Counted from the stretch's first letter, positions 52,200 through 64,000 are shown. The stretch is 64,000 bases of DNA from Plazaster borealis (GCA_021014325.1 CM037472.1:32698234-32762233), one strand, 5' to 3'. The notes: generated by a model from the letters alone, not told the origin. Numbers and translations: made by a program.

Positions 52200-52734
52200 C
52201 CTCGTTATTTCCGTCATATCGATGGTGCGTTTAACTGCACTAGTATAGAAGGCATTATCTTTATCGTTAGTCGCTATCTTTTAATGTAGTTGCTGAACCT
52301 CGTTAGGCCTATACGAGGTTGCAACCGGTACCAGTCGCATCGAGTACGACACGACACCGCCGCAAATAGTGTGTAATAATAGTACACAGTTTCTGGCTGG
52401 AATAAAGGCACTTAGAGTGACACGCCCTGCTGTATCATTTTATTAAACAACACTAATGGTGGAAAGTGTTTTCGTGCTACCAGAACATTGGAATTTTGTG
52501 GGCAGAGCTATCACAACGCGCGATGGCTTTCGTGGCCGCAATAATTTGGTAGCGCCCTCTGTTGTTGTCAGTGATATAAATATTTTGCACAAAATTGTTT
52601 TTACCTTATGACATATTATAGTATTGATATCATTAAAATGCTATCATCATAGATTAATTCAAAATCATATAAATCAAAGTATAAACAAAAGAGGAACAAT
52701 AGGGGTACCCGATTTCAGGTTTTTACACACTTGT

Positions 52735-52985
52735 GTGTGTGTGAGCGTGTCTATCCATTGAAACCGAGGACTTTAACAAAAGGGATCCGGGTATTTGACA
52801 GAGCGAGGACGTCCTCGCTTCGTTATCGTGTACAAACTCAATGGGGACTTCGCTAAAAAAAACCTATGTCTTAACAATTATGGGAGAACAAAGAGAAGTT
52901 CTCGATTAGCGGGATTCACAAACGTGTGTGTTTGTGTGTGTGCTGTGGGGTGGGGCAGGGGAGGTGCCCAGAAAGATCGTCGGTA
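52735..52985. repeat. Dispersed repeat related to 4503-4860
   Basis: GTGTGTGTGTG runs flank a segment with AAGGGATCCGGGTATTTG, GAGCGAGGACGTCCTCGCTT (a palindrome) and GAACAAAGAGAAGTTCTCGA. It matches the 4.6-4.8 kb repeat loosely. Confidence 0.5.
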
Positions 52986-53500
52986 GTTCATAATTGTTGT
53001 GGTTCTTCCAATGTTCCCCATAACCCTAGGGTGGACCCACCCACTCTACTTGAAGGAATACGAGCATGACCTATACTATCGTAGAATCCGGCGCATGGTA
53101 CTATAGTAGGCCTAGTGTCAAATTATATAAACCATGTAACCTTGTTTACAAAAATCAGAAATTTGACACTGATCTTATGAACAATTTTCATGTTGTGTCA
53201 AAATAAAATCCACAAATATTCAGGAGTTATTTAACAAGTTTTGAGAGGTGCCCCATTCTTTATAACAAAAGTTGATAATAATCAGAAAGTTGATAATAAT
53301 CAGAGTTTACCGGTATGCGTTCGATTCTGCGTATCGTGTCTGATCCAGCAAGTCTGTCTGTGCTGTCTTACGTGGTCTAATGGTATACAAAGTTGACTAT
53401 AAGGCAAAAAGGTTAATACATGATGGGCTTCCATTTTCCTTGAAGTTGTTGGGATACGCGAAGTCCTCATGAGATCCGTAAAGTTATTGTTGCCACGGTT

Positions 53501-53872
53501 TAAAGGCACTGGACACGTTTGGCAATTGTCAAAGACCAGTATTCTGACTTGGTGTATCCTAACATATGCATAAAATAACAAGCCTGTGGAAATTTGGGCT
53601 CAATTGGTCATCGAAATTGCAAGAAAACGTCGAAAGAAAAAACACCCTTGTTGTACAAATTTGTGTGCTTTAAGATGCCTGAAAAGGGCTTCTGGCCAGT
53701 CTTTTAAAATTTTAGTGAGAAATTACCTCTTTCTCAAAAAATACGCTACTTCAGAGGGAGTTGATTCTCACAATGTTTTATACTATCAACAGCTCTCCGT
53801 TGCTCGTTACCAAGTGAGTTTTTATGCTAATATATATTTTGAGTAATAACCAAACGTGTCCAGTGCCTTTAA
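53501..53872 (-). mobile_element. R1 element, copy 4
   Basis: TAAAGGCACTGGACACGTTT to AACGTGTCCAGTGCCTTTAA. Reverse orientation relative to 4881. Confidence 0.9.
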
Positions 53873-54120
53873 CTTTTTTGCTGCCTCGGCAGTGGCGTAA
53901 CTATGGGAACATTTGTATATTGGTAAATTTTTAGTGTGTATTTTAGTATATCCATACGCAAAACCAAAACGCATTTCACTGTATAATTATATTTTACATG
54001 TGACAATAAAACATTAATAACAATAATAATAATAATAACAGAGGCCCCACAATAATAGATATCCGTGCCCTCCCCCTCCCCCGGGTGCCTCCTACCCCAT
54101 TTGAAACTTTTTTTTTAATT

Positions 54121-54500
54121 TAAAGGCATCGTACACGTTTGGTAATGACTCTGATAATTAATAGCAATAAAAAACTTACTTGGGAATAAGTACAGAAGCT
54201 TTGGATAGTATAATACGTTTTGAGAAACTTTTCACTTCGAAGTACTGCGGTTATGGAAAAATATATCACTTTTTATCCCCAAAAACATCTGAATCTGAGA
54301 AGCATTATTTGCGTATACGCTTCTCAGAGTGTGAATTCCAATGCAGATTATTCTTCCTGCGTGGACATAACCGCTCCAGATTTTCGGCAATATCTCAAAA
54401 CAATAATTTCACAGGTTAGTTTTATGGTAGGATATCTATACAACTATAGGTTTGAAACACACAATAGGCTCCAATTACCGAACGTGTACGATGCGTTTAA
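54121..54500 (+). mobile_element. R3 element, copy 1
   Basis: TAAAGGCATCGTACACGTTT at the left, AACGTGTACGATGCGTTTAA at the right. A central hairpin uses TCTGAGAAGC and GCTTCTCAGA. The long open frame across it is repeat-derived. Confidence 0.85.
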
Positions 54501-54722
54501 ACGCAGACAATGTATTGTTTTTACCTCCACCAGATTATCTTATAACAATGCACGTCGTAACAAGAGCTTGTTTAAGAAAAATACAAACGGAAACTACAGT
54601 TTTCATTGTCCAGAAGTGAACCCCCATTCCCCGAAAAAAAAAATGCACCCCCTTGTGCCCCTCTAAAAACATAATCGTTTCGCCGCCTGTGCCTCGGTCC
54701 AATCATGCTTACAAGACATGCT

Positions 54723-55090
54723 TAAATGCAAAGTATACCTTTGGTAATTTTTGGAACCGTTCTGATTAATCCTATATAAATCCTATATAAATGTTGATAT
54801 AAGTAAACAATAAAACTAACCTGTGAACATTTCGTGCCAGCGTTTGTGAGATATTGCCGAAAATCTTGAGCGGTTACGTCCACGCATGAAGTACAATCCG
54901 TAAATGAAATAGGGCCTACACATTCTGAGAAACGTTTCATGCAGAAACAGATTGGACATGTTTTGAATCCCTTTCTCTAAAACCACATTCCTATAAAAGG
55001 GAATCGTTTCTCAAAATGTTATATCAACAGCTGCAGTGCTTGATGACCAAGTAAGTTTGTATGTGTATTAATTTCTAGAGTAATTATTTT
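54723..55090 (-). mobile_element. R3 element, copy 2 (reversed, diverged)
   Basis: GAGATATTGCCGAAAATCTTG, less its last base, GTTACGTCCACGCATGAAG and AACAGCTGCAGTGCTTG place it in R3, but the left terminus is decayed. Confidence 0.7.
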
Positions 55091-56791
55091 AGGTATTATA
55101 GTAGGCATACGTAGGCCTATCCCTTTCATAACGTCATGCAACTGAGGAAGATTCAGAGTTGAAATCTCGAGTTCCAATGAACTCTGGAGCAACATTTTCT
55201 CCGATTTTCGTCTGGAACTTTAAGGGAAGCACCTTTTCTCATCATCTTCAGGAAATTGTTAAAAACTTTGGAATAACCGAATGTTTTGTTGTTTTGTTTT
55301 GTTCTGTTTCATAATACTAGGCTATAATGCCTTTGTACATGTAGTTTTTTTCTCGTAAAGCGCAATTAGAAATGTGAATAAGAGCGCTATATAAATATAT
55401 TACGTATTGTCATTATAGTTATGTACACACAATTACTATAAATATGCTCATGACCAGTTTGGCCAAATCTCACTGCATGATTTGGCAAACCATGGAGGAA
55501 GGACTATTGGCCCAATCTAACCAGTATATTTTGCGATCTCTTGTAAGCATCATTCAAATACAAACATCGTAAATCAAGTGTAAGACCTACATGTACAGGA
55601 TGTGACATTTACATTTTTTATGAGTCTATGAGAGTTAATGTGGTGCATGAATTAGAGATGTTTCATTTTGCCAATCCGTGTATCACGCAGTGACTGCGTG
55701 TACATGTACACATGTACATTGTACGTGCGACAAGGTTCTGACGCTACGTCGTATCGGGTGATGCTTGAACCGCAAGTGACCTACATTATAAGGTCATAAA
55801 TATTGACACATTGTGTGTGACGTATGATTTACATTTCCGACAGTTGTACACACACTATTTCACATGCGACGACTTAACTTTTCTATTAAAGAACAAAGTG
55901 CCAAGAACACTAAGGTTGAAGTCTATTATGATATCAGGATAAGTTCGATTGTCTAACTGTTTACAAAAAATTAATAAATAAATAAATTAATTAATTAAAA
56001 ATTGAAGCATAAGATTAAACAACAAATCCACAATTTTGTGCCCAGTGAGGTGCTATACGAATAGATTCAAAAAAATATATATATCCTTGATCCATTAATT
56101 TGTTAACATTTTTTGTAAAAATGGAAATTAAAATGCAGTCAGATAAAAAGGGTTTTCTAATGATGTTTTCTTAGAAGTAGCTGAAACTTTAAAAAGTAAA
56201 AAAATATAGGCCCACATTATAATCATTGGTTAAACACTGTCTTTTAAGACTTCACTTTGGCGGCCACTTTCTTTTAGACTGCGACGTTTTTTTTTTAATG
56301 TTTGATTCCAAACTCGTTAATACAAAGTCACAGCGAAAATGTTGGCAAGGAATCAGAAGTCCCCCAAAACTGTCACTGCATGTTTAGTGACGTTCCAGCG
56401 TTGTAACAGCAACATTACACTGCCTTTAAGGAAGTCCTACAAAAAAAGTCGCCGCCCCAAAAAAAAACAATAAATAAAAAAATCGCCGCGTAGGTGTCCA
56501 TTATAGAGCACAAAAATTATAGTTTTCACAGTTTCATGTTATTAATGGATGGTGTAGAAGTCCATCTCAAATATCTTTGTACTACGGGTGTGACCAAATC
56601 TTAATCATTATTTGAGATTTTTGAAGACATACATTTGGGGACACAAATCTCCATAATAGCTTGGCCTTATTTACTTATTTAAAGATCATCAGCAAACTGG
56701 GTTTAACTTCATGGTTCTGCTTCGCTACGGCGCCAGTAAGTGCAGTTGAATTTGGTGGCAACCAGAGCCATGAAATTTGGCTCTGATGTGA
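55091..56791. other. Intergenic, mostly unassigned
   Basis: AT-rich. It includes an AGCGCTATATAAATATATTA fragment near 55385, a single CATGGAGGAAGGA stem near 55485, and a small TTCATGGTTCTG/CAGAGCCATGAA foldback at 56708-56778. No gene is supported. Confidence 0.45.
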
Positions 56792-57051
56792 TTGATCATC
56801 AGTGGTCGGATTTCCCCTTCCGTCATTGCAGGTGTTCTTCTGTACTTCTTGATTGGCATCTACAAACGTGAATTAGGCCTAACAATGATATCCATGTGGA
56901 CAACCTTCTGTAACCCCGATGCAATTTCATTGAATGTGATATCAAGATGGTCTACCGGTACTTTTCGACATTTAAGGTCAACAATTTCAGACTTAAGTTT
57001 TACTGTAGAAGTTTGCAACATAGCCCTACGATACAAGTGAAAGTTGTAGCT

Positions 57052-57434
57052 TAAAGGCACTGGACACGTTTGGTAAAATTATTCAAAATATTAGCATAAA
57101 AACTTACTTCGTAAACAGCAACGGAAAGCTGTTGATAGTATCAAACATTTTTAGAAACGACTCCCTCTGAAGTAACGTACTTTTTGAGAAAGAGGTAATT
57201 TCTCACTAAAATATTTGGATCTGAAAAAGACTTCAGGCCTGAAGCCTTTTTCAGGCATCTGAGAGCACACACATTTCGTGCAACAAGGGTGTTTTTCTTT
57301 CATTATTTTCTTGCAACTTCGATGACCAATAATTGAACCCAAATTTTCACAGGTTTGTTACTTTATGCATGTTGGGATACACCAAGTGAGAGTACTGGTC
57401 TTTGACAATTTCCAAACGTGTTCAGTGCCTTTTA
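57052..57434 (+). mobile_element. R1 element, copy 5
   Basis: TTAAAGGCACTGGACACGTT to AACGTGTTCAGTGCCTTTTA. Central hairpin AAAAAGACTTCAGGC/GCCTGAAGCCTTTTTC. Confidence 0.9.
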
Positions 57435-58199
57435 AGCATCACGTAGGCAACTCGTCCCTTTGATAAAACACGGTTAACACAAAGTGATCAGTGTTAAAAA
57501 CCATACAAAATCATAACATTATACAATGCACTCTATAATCATTGCCATCACATAACACAATAGAGTCACAGCCTGCAGCTTGTTTATCATTTAGCAAGTT
57601 ATGACACGCTTTTGTTTGATATTGTTAGTTCGGGACAATTGAGACAGCCAGATGCTCTTGATCATTGCATGATCATTGTGACAGCTTTGTGTATTGTTGT
57701 GCCTGGTGTGACGAGTCATTTTGACGATTACTTCTATCTCAATAATAGGTATGATCCAAGCCTTTAAAGAACTTCATAATTTAAACTTTCAGTGCCTGAA
57801 TTTTGGCCGAGTTCAAAATCCTAAGGTGTACTTTCTTCGTTTCTAATTCCAACGATAACGCGGGCATGCTTATTTTTAGGTATGACGGACATGAACAAAC
57901 AACTATCACCGCAACTCTTTCAATGGAAAACACAACATGGTTTTAGTTTACAGTAAAACATAATGGGATACGCTAGTAGTGAATAAACACCATACAACCA
58001 ACCTGTGAAATATTCCACCACATGGTTACGTTTTGAGTGAAAACATAACAACAACAAAACAGTTTATGTTTGTATTTTAGGGATTTTGTGTAAGTTTGCA
58101 GTAGTTTATATGTGATGGGGGTATTCAAATACTACAGACCCATCCTGGGACATGACATGTTTACAAAAGACCCACAGAACCTGGACTTCTTAATATAAT

Positions 58200-58262
58200 A
58201 TCGAAGTCTTATATAGCGCACGTATCTACCAAACAAGGTACTCAAGGCGCTCAGTATATATA
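58200..58262 (-). mobile_element. TATAGCGC SINE-like fragment, second copy
   Basis: TCTTATATAGCGCACG and ACTCAAGGCGCTCAGTATAT match the fragment at 11950-12010. Confidence 0.5.
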
Positions 58263-58420
58263 CTTTAAAAAACAGCGGTGAGCCAGCGGCTTAGAGATAT
58301 GCTACTGCAAAGAAATCAGCGTGCAAAAAGCAGGCACGAGTAGTACAAAGCCCAATGGAAGAACACATACAACCTTATATGTTATGAGATCGCACTGTCC
58401 GTTTTCTAGCAAATTTTGAT

Positions 58421-58605
58421 ACTGAAGAAAGGGGACACATCTCAAAACTTGATCAGCTGTTATTTGTATAACTCTTGAATTTATGTGGAAATTATGACAC
58501 CAAATGTAAAATTTCCCGTTGACCAGGAATGTAATATATTTTGCCTGCCAGAAAGGCCCTGGAATGTACATGGGTCACTCTTTTTTGTAATCAAAGGTTG
58601 CAAGA
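58421..58605 (+). repeat. Dispersed 185-bp repeat, copy 1
   Basis: GGACACATCTCAAAACTTG, AACTCTTGAATTTATGTGGA, AAATTTCCCGTTGACCAG and GGGTCACTCTTTTTT are shared in order with 61173-61355. Confidence 0.8.
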
Positions 58606-59051
58606 TCGATATTTAGTCGACTTTGACAGTATTTCAGACATAACTATTTCTGTATGGTTGGTAGCGGACTGGTGATGGTCTGGTAATTAGTGAGCTTTCA
58701 GGTTGCAAATAATCAAGTCTTTTTTTGATACTACCAATCCTGTCATTTGTCTTTTATTTGATTATTTTTTATTCGCAAAATACTTTAAAATAAATATTAT
58801 TTTACACACAATAAATACAAAATAACAAAGCAATTACCATCGACAAAAGGGAAAAGAGAAGCTGGAAAACAGAACGGAAAAAGAACGAAAAACACATACT
58901 CACACTCCTTTCTTTCAAAATAAAAGCGGAAACTGACCATCCACATGCATTATTTTTGTTTTGTTTTAAATTGAATCAAACGTCAACAATGTGGTCAACA
59001 GCTTGAAACTTAAAAACAATAATATTGATGTTGATATATACACACTTGACT

Positions 59052-59443
59052 TAAAGGGTCTGAATAGTTACTCATAAAATGAATGGCAACAGAAACTTAC
59101 TTTGTAAGAAGATACAACAGCTTTCAATAGTATAAAGCATTTTGAGAAACATTTCACTGTGAAGTAATGTGGTTATGGAAAAAGATATCACTTGTTATCC
59201 AAACAAATTTGAATCTGAGAAGTATTTCTGTCAGAAACGTATCTCAGATTGTGTATTCCAATTGCAAATTATTCTTCCTGTGTGATGGACATAACAGCTC
59301 CAGATTTTAAGCAATACCTCAAAAAAGCTACCACCTTTTGAAATAAAATTTTAAAAGGTTAGTTTAATGGTAAATATCTACAACTATAAAGGTCACAACA
59401 AACACTGGGTTCCAATTACCAAACGTATACAATACCTTTAAAC
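59052..59443 (+). mobile_element. R3 element, copy 3
   Basis: All R3 modules are present: AACTTACTTTGTAAGAAG, GCTTTCAATAGTATAAAGC, GTTATGGAAAAAGATATCAC, the TCTGAGAAGTA hairpin, CCAGATTTTAAGCAATACC. Ends AAACGTATACAATACCTTTA. Confidence 0.85.
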
Positions 59444-59798
59444 CATTTCCCTATTTGCATCATGATATAAAAAAGATATAACTTATTACACCATTATCCA
59501 CAGTAAACAAGAAGTGCTTGTCATAAGAGTCATTTCTATTTTGTCATGAACTGTCAGCATTATTAATGGAATAAATAAAACCCATCAATTGAATTTAATT
59601 GTCATATGCCTTAAGGGAAACATCTAATATCCAGTAAAATCTCACGACAACAAACACAGGTCTTTATTTTGATGGATGTTCAAAGCTAATTTGTTTTGAA
59701 GCGGACCAAGTCAAGTTATTTGCTGATTCGCGCCCATAACTTCAATCTTCAATTTTCTTTTTCGTCGGTGGTCGATTTTGTAGAAGTTTTCCCGCAAC

Positions 59799-59867
59799 CA
59801 GAATTGGGCCTAAAGAAGACACCCCCAAATATGGGAGTGTCTTCTATCTAACAGGCCCAATTCTAAG
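59799..59867. repeat. Short hairpin, AGAATTGGGCCT
   Basis: AGAATTGGGCCTAAAGAAGACACxCCC pairs with the segment GGGAGTGTCTTCTATC through GGCCCAATTCT; the loop is about five bases. Confidence 0.75.
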
Positions 59868-59994
59868 CCTGGGACCTTCCAATCCCTTCCGTACCGGTGA
59901 GCGTTTCTAATCTTTAAATGAACGTTTAGTTGAGAAATACCAGGCATAATGAATTCATAATGGCCATAAACAATGATATAGGTTGTGTTCTAGC

Positions 59995-60150
59995 CTTTCG
60001 TCAAGGCCCCCGTGGCTTGGACAAGTTGCGTAGCCGTAAAGCGACTGGAACCGGAGACCACACGACCCACTCGGCACTCGTGCATGTGATGGCCACCGGT
60101 TCCAGTCGCTTCGCAGCTACACACAGCTCAGCTGTCCAAGCCATAAAGGC
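59995..60150. repeat. GC-rich inverted repeat
   Basis: CTTTCGTCAAGGCC, GGCTTGGACA and AAGCGACTGGAACCGG on the left face CCGGTTCCAGTCGCTT, TGTCCAAGCC and GCATCGACGAAAG on the right. The open frame across it is a by-product. Its composition differs from the AT-rich surroundings. Confidence 0.75.
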
Positions 60151-60277
60151 ATCGACGAAAGCTGGCGTGTGCCTGCATGTCGATGTCATTCCTTTGGTAA
60201 ACTTGGACATTAGTTTAAAATTACACAACGGAATTTCAGACGAACATCATTGGTGGGATGGATTGAATGTGACTTAG

Positions 60278-61172
60278 TCATGGCAAGAATCAGATAACAC
60301 AATGTTCAGGAAGTTTGTTCATAAAATAACAATCGGGTTGTATTGTAACCTAATTTAGGTTATTTAGTACGGACTGTGGCCGAGTGTTATCCGGGTTGAA
60401 TGAATCACAATGTAACCAACGAGTTCGATTATTTGTAGTATTTCAAAATTAGTTCCATTTCGCTATTGGCGCCAAGAACAAGCTAATAAGGACGATTAGC
60501 CACTGAATCAAGTAAACAGTGTCATGTCACACAAATCACTGGCAAAAATTGACAATCCTCGTCCACAGATGAATTTTGTGTGAAACAAGGTCATACTAGT
60601 CTGTGACACCTCTCTCTCTCTACTGCGACTGTTGATTCATTTGAATAAAGTTGTATTGCATGTAATTTAATTTTTGATATATTATATACGTCAAACTAAC
60701 TTCATTGCTTTGTTAACACTCTGTGAAACTTAATCTGACTTGTAATAGTTGCTGACGATCTGGAGTTCCTCGTCACCAAAGGGGCTTTGAACGCGAATAA
60801 TCATCAGACAGTTGATAGTGTACTACAATGACAGTGCGAGTGCGGTGGTCTTGTTTCTGAATTAGCAAAATAATTTGTTCTGAACAAGTATTATTTGTAA
60901 GACAAAAATAAGCCAGCCACCGATATGTTCGCATTGCTAAATAACGAGCTTGCATGCATTGTAAATCAGCTACCATGTAACCTGTGACATCACATGTTTA
61001 CAAAAGAGCCTCACTGCAGAGAACTTCCTGCAGGCTTGATTTGGATCCCATATTGCTCCTCGCACGGCATGCCTGCGTCCCCGGGCCGTGCCCGGGCTCA
61101 CGACCCTTCTGGTCCAGCCACTTAATTTTGGGACATTACAACTTATATTTTATGGAGATTGTACTGGTTGAT
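60278..61172. other. Intergenic, nothing recognised
   Basis: No gene or clear repeat, apart from a CCGGGCCGTGCCCGGGC palindromic stretch near 61080. Confidence 0.4.
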
Positions 61173-61355
61173 TTATATCAACTTTTGATAAGAAAAAGGG
61201 GGCACATCTCAAAACTTGTACAGCTGTGTTACTTTAATGACTCTTGAATTTATGGGGAAATTAATATGACACCAAAATGTTAAATTTCCCATGACCAGTG
61301 TAGTATATTGCCTGCATGCACAGGGTCACTCTTTTTATAAACAAAAGTTACATGG
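61173..61355 (+). repeat. Dispersed 185-bp repeat, copy 2
   Basis: Direct-orientation counterpart of 58421-58605. Confidence 0.8.
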
Positions 61356-61635
61356 TCCATACTGATTCTTCTGAGTCTACTGATTCTGATTTAGCCACAG
61401 AACACGATGACGTTTCGATGTCTAATGAGTCTCATACAGAACCAACATGGACACTTTTCCAAAGTAGAGGGGACCATTGAGATAATCAAATTAGTTTATC
61501 TTGTCATCACGATTTTCCAACGGCTTAACGGCAAGCATGGCATCATTATGGGGACAGTTCATCTTTGATAACCGGTTAAGATTATCCTCACGTAAGCATT
61601 ATGCAAGCATTGTTCAGGTCTCATGATTTGTATAC

Positions 61636-61808
61636 TGCTGTAAAGCACCCCGAAAAATGTTAAGCACAAAAAACTTGATTACCACATACAGGTTACCAGC
61701 TAAAAGATTATTAGGCCTAAATGTTAATGTTTTTTACTAATTTTCTGCAAATTTTTGCTTCGCATCTGCCAAGCACTATTTCCTGAAAAGCTTTATGAAA
61801 TTGGGTCC
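61636..61808. mobile_element. Degenerate GGGCCC-family foldback
   Basis: GTTACCAGCTAAAAGATTAT, a TTTTCTGCAAATTTTTGCTT segment and CTTTATGAAATTGGGTCC at the right. The left end is decayed. Confidence 0.55.
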
Positions 61809-62752
61809 AGATAAACTAACCTTGAAAAATAATTTCCTCCGCTCAAGTTATCATGAACAAAATATTAGAGGCAACATTCATAAAGAGCCCTCGCATAATG
61901 ACGTCACAAGCTCAAATAGTGCCCTCACCGAGGTCAAAGAAAGATCTATCATCAGCTGAGATTTGTAGATGGCGCATGCATGCACCGTGCATGTTTTCAT
62001 TGTTTGACCTCAGCAATGACAGCCAACGCTAGGGGCTATTAGTAAAAGCCATAACTTCTCCCATTACCGCCTTATCGTGACGAATCATCATAACCAAGAC
62101 GGTGCCTATCAATGTAGACGCATATAACTCGACGATTGAGGGGCCCATCGAAAATGAGGTCCCCGAGCCCCCATGCCCATCAAATTTCTAACAAGGTTGT
62201 TTTGACAAGATTCTGGAGCATATCCAAGAATCAGCAATCAACTATGAACGTGGTTTATTCAACCTTGCAATTATACCTCTGCGCTTGTAAAGGAAATGCG
62301 AGACAAAAATCCTTGACCTTCTACCACACTTCTTGTTGCTTTCTGCCTCGTTGCGCGTGTGTTACTAAAACATCCACTAAAAACTTCTATATAGTTGTGT
62401 GAGATACCGTAGTGCGCACTGTTCATCCAGGGCTTTCCGAGCTATCAGATAGGCCTACTGACGTAAGCAACATTGTTAGGATCTCGGTCATTAGTTTCCT
62501 GGTTTCGAAACACGGTGTTGCTACAGTTACCTTAACAAACATCACACAACACACACCAAAAGAAGGGGAAACGCACTGATAAAACTCTAACAATTGGATA
62601 GACATGGCGCTGAGTCTCTGAGTTTGAGCAATCCAACACACGAGTCAGTCCTCATCAACCCGACCCGGGCTACGGTCGAGAGCCGTGTATTGAACGGCTC
62701 CGCGGTCTCGCTCGTGACTTTTAGTCTCACAAGCTGATCTCATCAAGAACCA

Positions 62753-62942
62753 GGGCCCAATTTCATAAAGCTGTTTAGCAGAAAGTTCTGCTCAGCAAAT
62801 TTCTTTGCTAAGCAAGAAATGAGTGGGGTACCAGTCACAGCAATGTTAACTATTTGGTATTTTGGCTGGTAACCGTTTTTTCCTAAGCAAGAGTTTTCTG
62901 TGCTTAGCAAGTTTTTGTGCTTACATGCTGAAATTGGGCCCA
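62753..62942. mobile_element. GGGCCCAATTTCATAAAGC foldback
   Basis: GGGCCCAATTTCATAAAGCT at the left, GCTGAAATTGGGCCC at the right. TTTGCTAAGCAAGAAAT-type segments form the inner stem. Confidence 0.8.
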
Positions 62943-63424
62943 GGCCACTAAATTCAATAGAGACCTTCTATTTGTATAGCCCGTGAACTCATCCTTCACG
63001 AGACACACTTTTGACGACTCTCAGACCATCCTTTGTCCATCTCACCATTCCTTTTCAAAGACAGGACTTGACCTCGACTCCCGCACGAAATGGCAGACTT
63101 GGACTCGAGTCGACTCAATCCTATGAAGACTCAAATCAAAGCAGGGCGAAAGACTCCGGAGCAAACAGTTGCAACTTCAGGTCAATGTGATTTTGTTTTA
63201 TGTGCCAACCCTTTAACAATATTAAAAAACAAACAATTACGATCAGTCTAGGAAGGAGTAGAGGAAGTCCAGGACACCCGGTGAAGGTCTAATGGACACT
63301 GATTGTAGAAAGGACACCTTGATTTTATATGTGAGGATATACCCCACTCTTTGGTCATCAATAGTCCGTGAAAGATATACACACAGACATTTAATGACTT
63401 GTCCACAAGTCTAATATAATGGTA

Positions 63425-63672
63425 AAACCAAATCCTTCCTCCATGGTAAAACACTGTATCCGACTGCTTAGGAAATGGGTCATTACATGTTTTTTTTAAA
63501 TTACATCTCATAACCGAAATGGTCCGTGTTTTTAGCATTGATATCGAGGCTCCAACAAACATATTATTGAGGGAAAATAACTGTTTGGGTCATTGACGGG
63601 TCGTCAAATCAGTCCTGAACCTTATATACGGTTATCCATGGCCTACCATGGAGGAAGGAAATCCACCATGGG
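63425..63672. repeat. Three CATGGAGGAAGGA stems within 250 bp
   Basis: TCCTTCCTCCATGGT at 63434, CCATGGAGGAAGGA at 63647 and CCACCATGG at 63662. The first two could pair as a long-range stem of about 14 bp. Confidence 0.55.
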
Positions 63673-64000
63673 CCCACCATCCTGTCCTACCATTTTCAAT
63701 AAGTTCATTAACCTATGTTTATGTCCTATCTTGGATCAGGCGATGTATTCCTATTATTATGTGAGGGTCTTACGTAACACTGCTCATTGTACACTTCTTA
63801 CATGATACGTAACAGGGTGAAAATACACAGAGGAGCAGTGGTGTTTCAATGTTTGCCAATGATTATTGTTAAACAAAAATTGTGACAGTCAGTTATTTTC
63901 CACTTGATATTTTTGTTTCGAATCTCGGTTTTGTAACTGGAGTTTGTTTGAGTGTGTAGATGAAAAAAAGGTGGAAGCTGCACCGTGCCTGCCGCATTAT

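Noticed and set aside
54220..54666. 148-codon plus-strand frame
   Set aside because: Most of it is the R3 element and its flank. The same R3 modules are not open in the other copies.

Overview
The window looks like nuclear DNA of a marine deuterostome, most likely an echinoderm and probably a sea star. It is AT-rich, its exons are short and separated by large repeat-filled introns, all splice junctions are GT-AG, and the octamer TAGGCCTA occurs about 20 times. The proteins I recognise are animal membrane proteins. The species call is inference. I see no bacterial genes, rRNA, intact tRNA or CRISPR array.

Layout. (1) 1-7998: no gene that I can support; hairpin repeats, miniature inverted-repeat elements (called R1 and R4 here) and one TATA-type promoter candidate near 2.18 kb. 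(2) 7999-16593, minus strand: a two-exon rhodopsin-class GPCR of 354 residues. Its 7.5-kb intron is almost filled by a nested mobile element (about 8750-15443). Inside that element is an apparently intact spliced gene with its own polyadenylation signal and no family I can name. (3) 16.6-26.3 kb: a partly duplicated segment upstream of the GPCR, then a mosaic of mobile elements. One is a 2.8-kb inverted-repeat element whose arms are 21-bp palindromic satellites. (4) 26602-33642, plus strand: a seven-exon gene for an organic solute transporter subunit alpha protein (SLC51A/OST-alpha), 374 residues. (5) 33.6-45.7 kb: intergenic, with minisatellites, foldback elements and a striking AATGGT cluster. 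(6) 45773-51556, plus strand: a second seven-exon SLC51A-like gene, 462 residues, with the same intron phases as the first. (7) 51.6-64 kb: intergenic repeats.

How the parts relate. The two SLC51A genes are tandem paralogs: six introns at equivalent places in the order of phases 1, 0, 2, 2, 0, 1, and three exons of identical length (74, 162 and 253 nt). Vertebrate OST-alpha works with a small partner, OST-beta, to move steroid conjugates and bile acids across basolateral membranes. No convincing OST-beta gene is present here. The GPCR has no evident functional link to them.

The best candidate for something undescribed is the nested unit in the GPCR intron. A GAGTC-rich foldback element has landed in an older R3 repeat. 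A 5.6-kb element with ACACTCTAAAAACT termini and subterminal repeat arrays lies inside the foldback. The spliced gene starts at the inner edge of that inner element's right array. All exon models were made by eye from reading frame, splice sites and phase, without alignment or transcript data.
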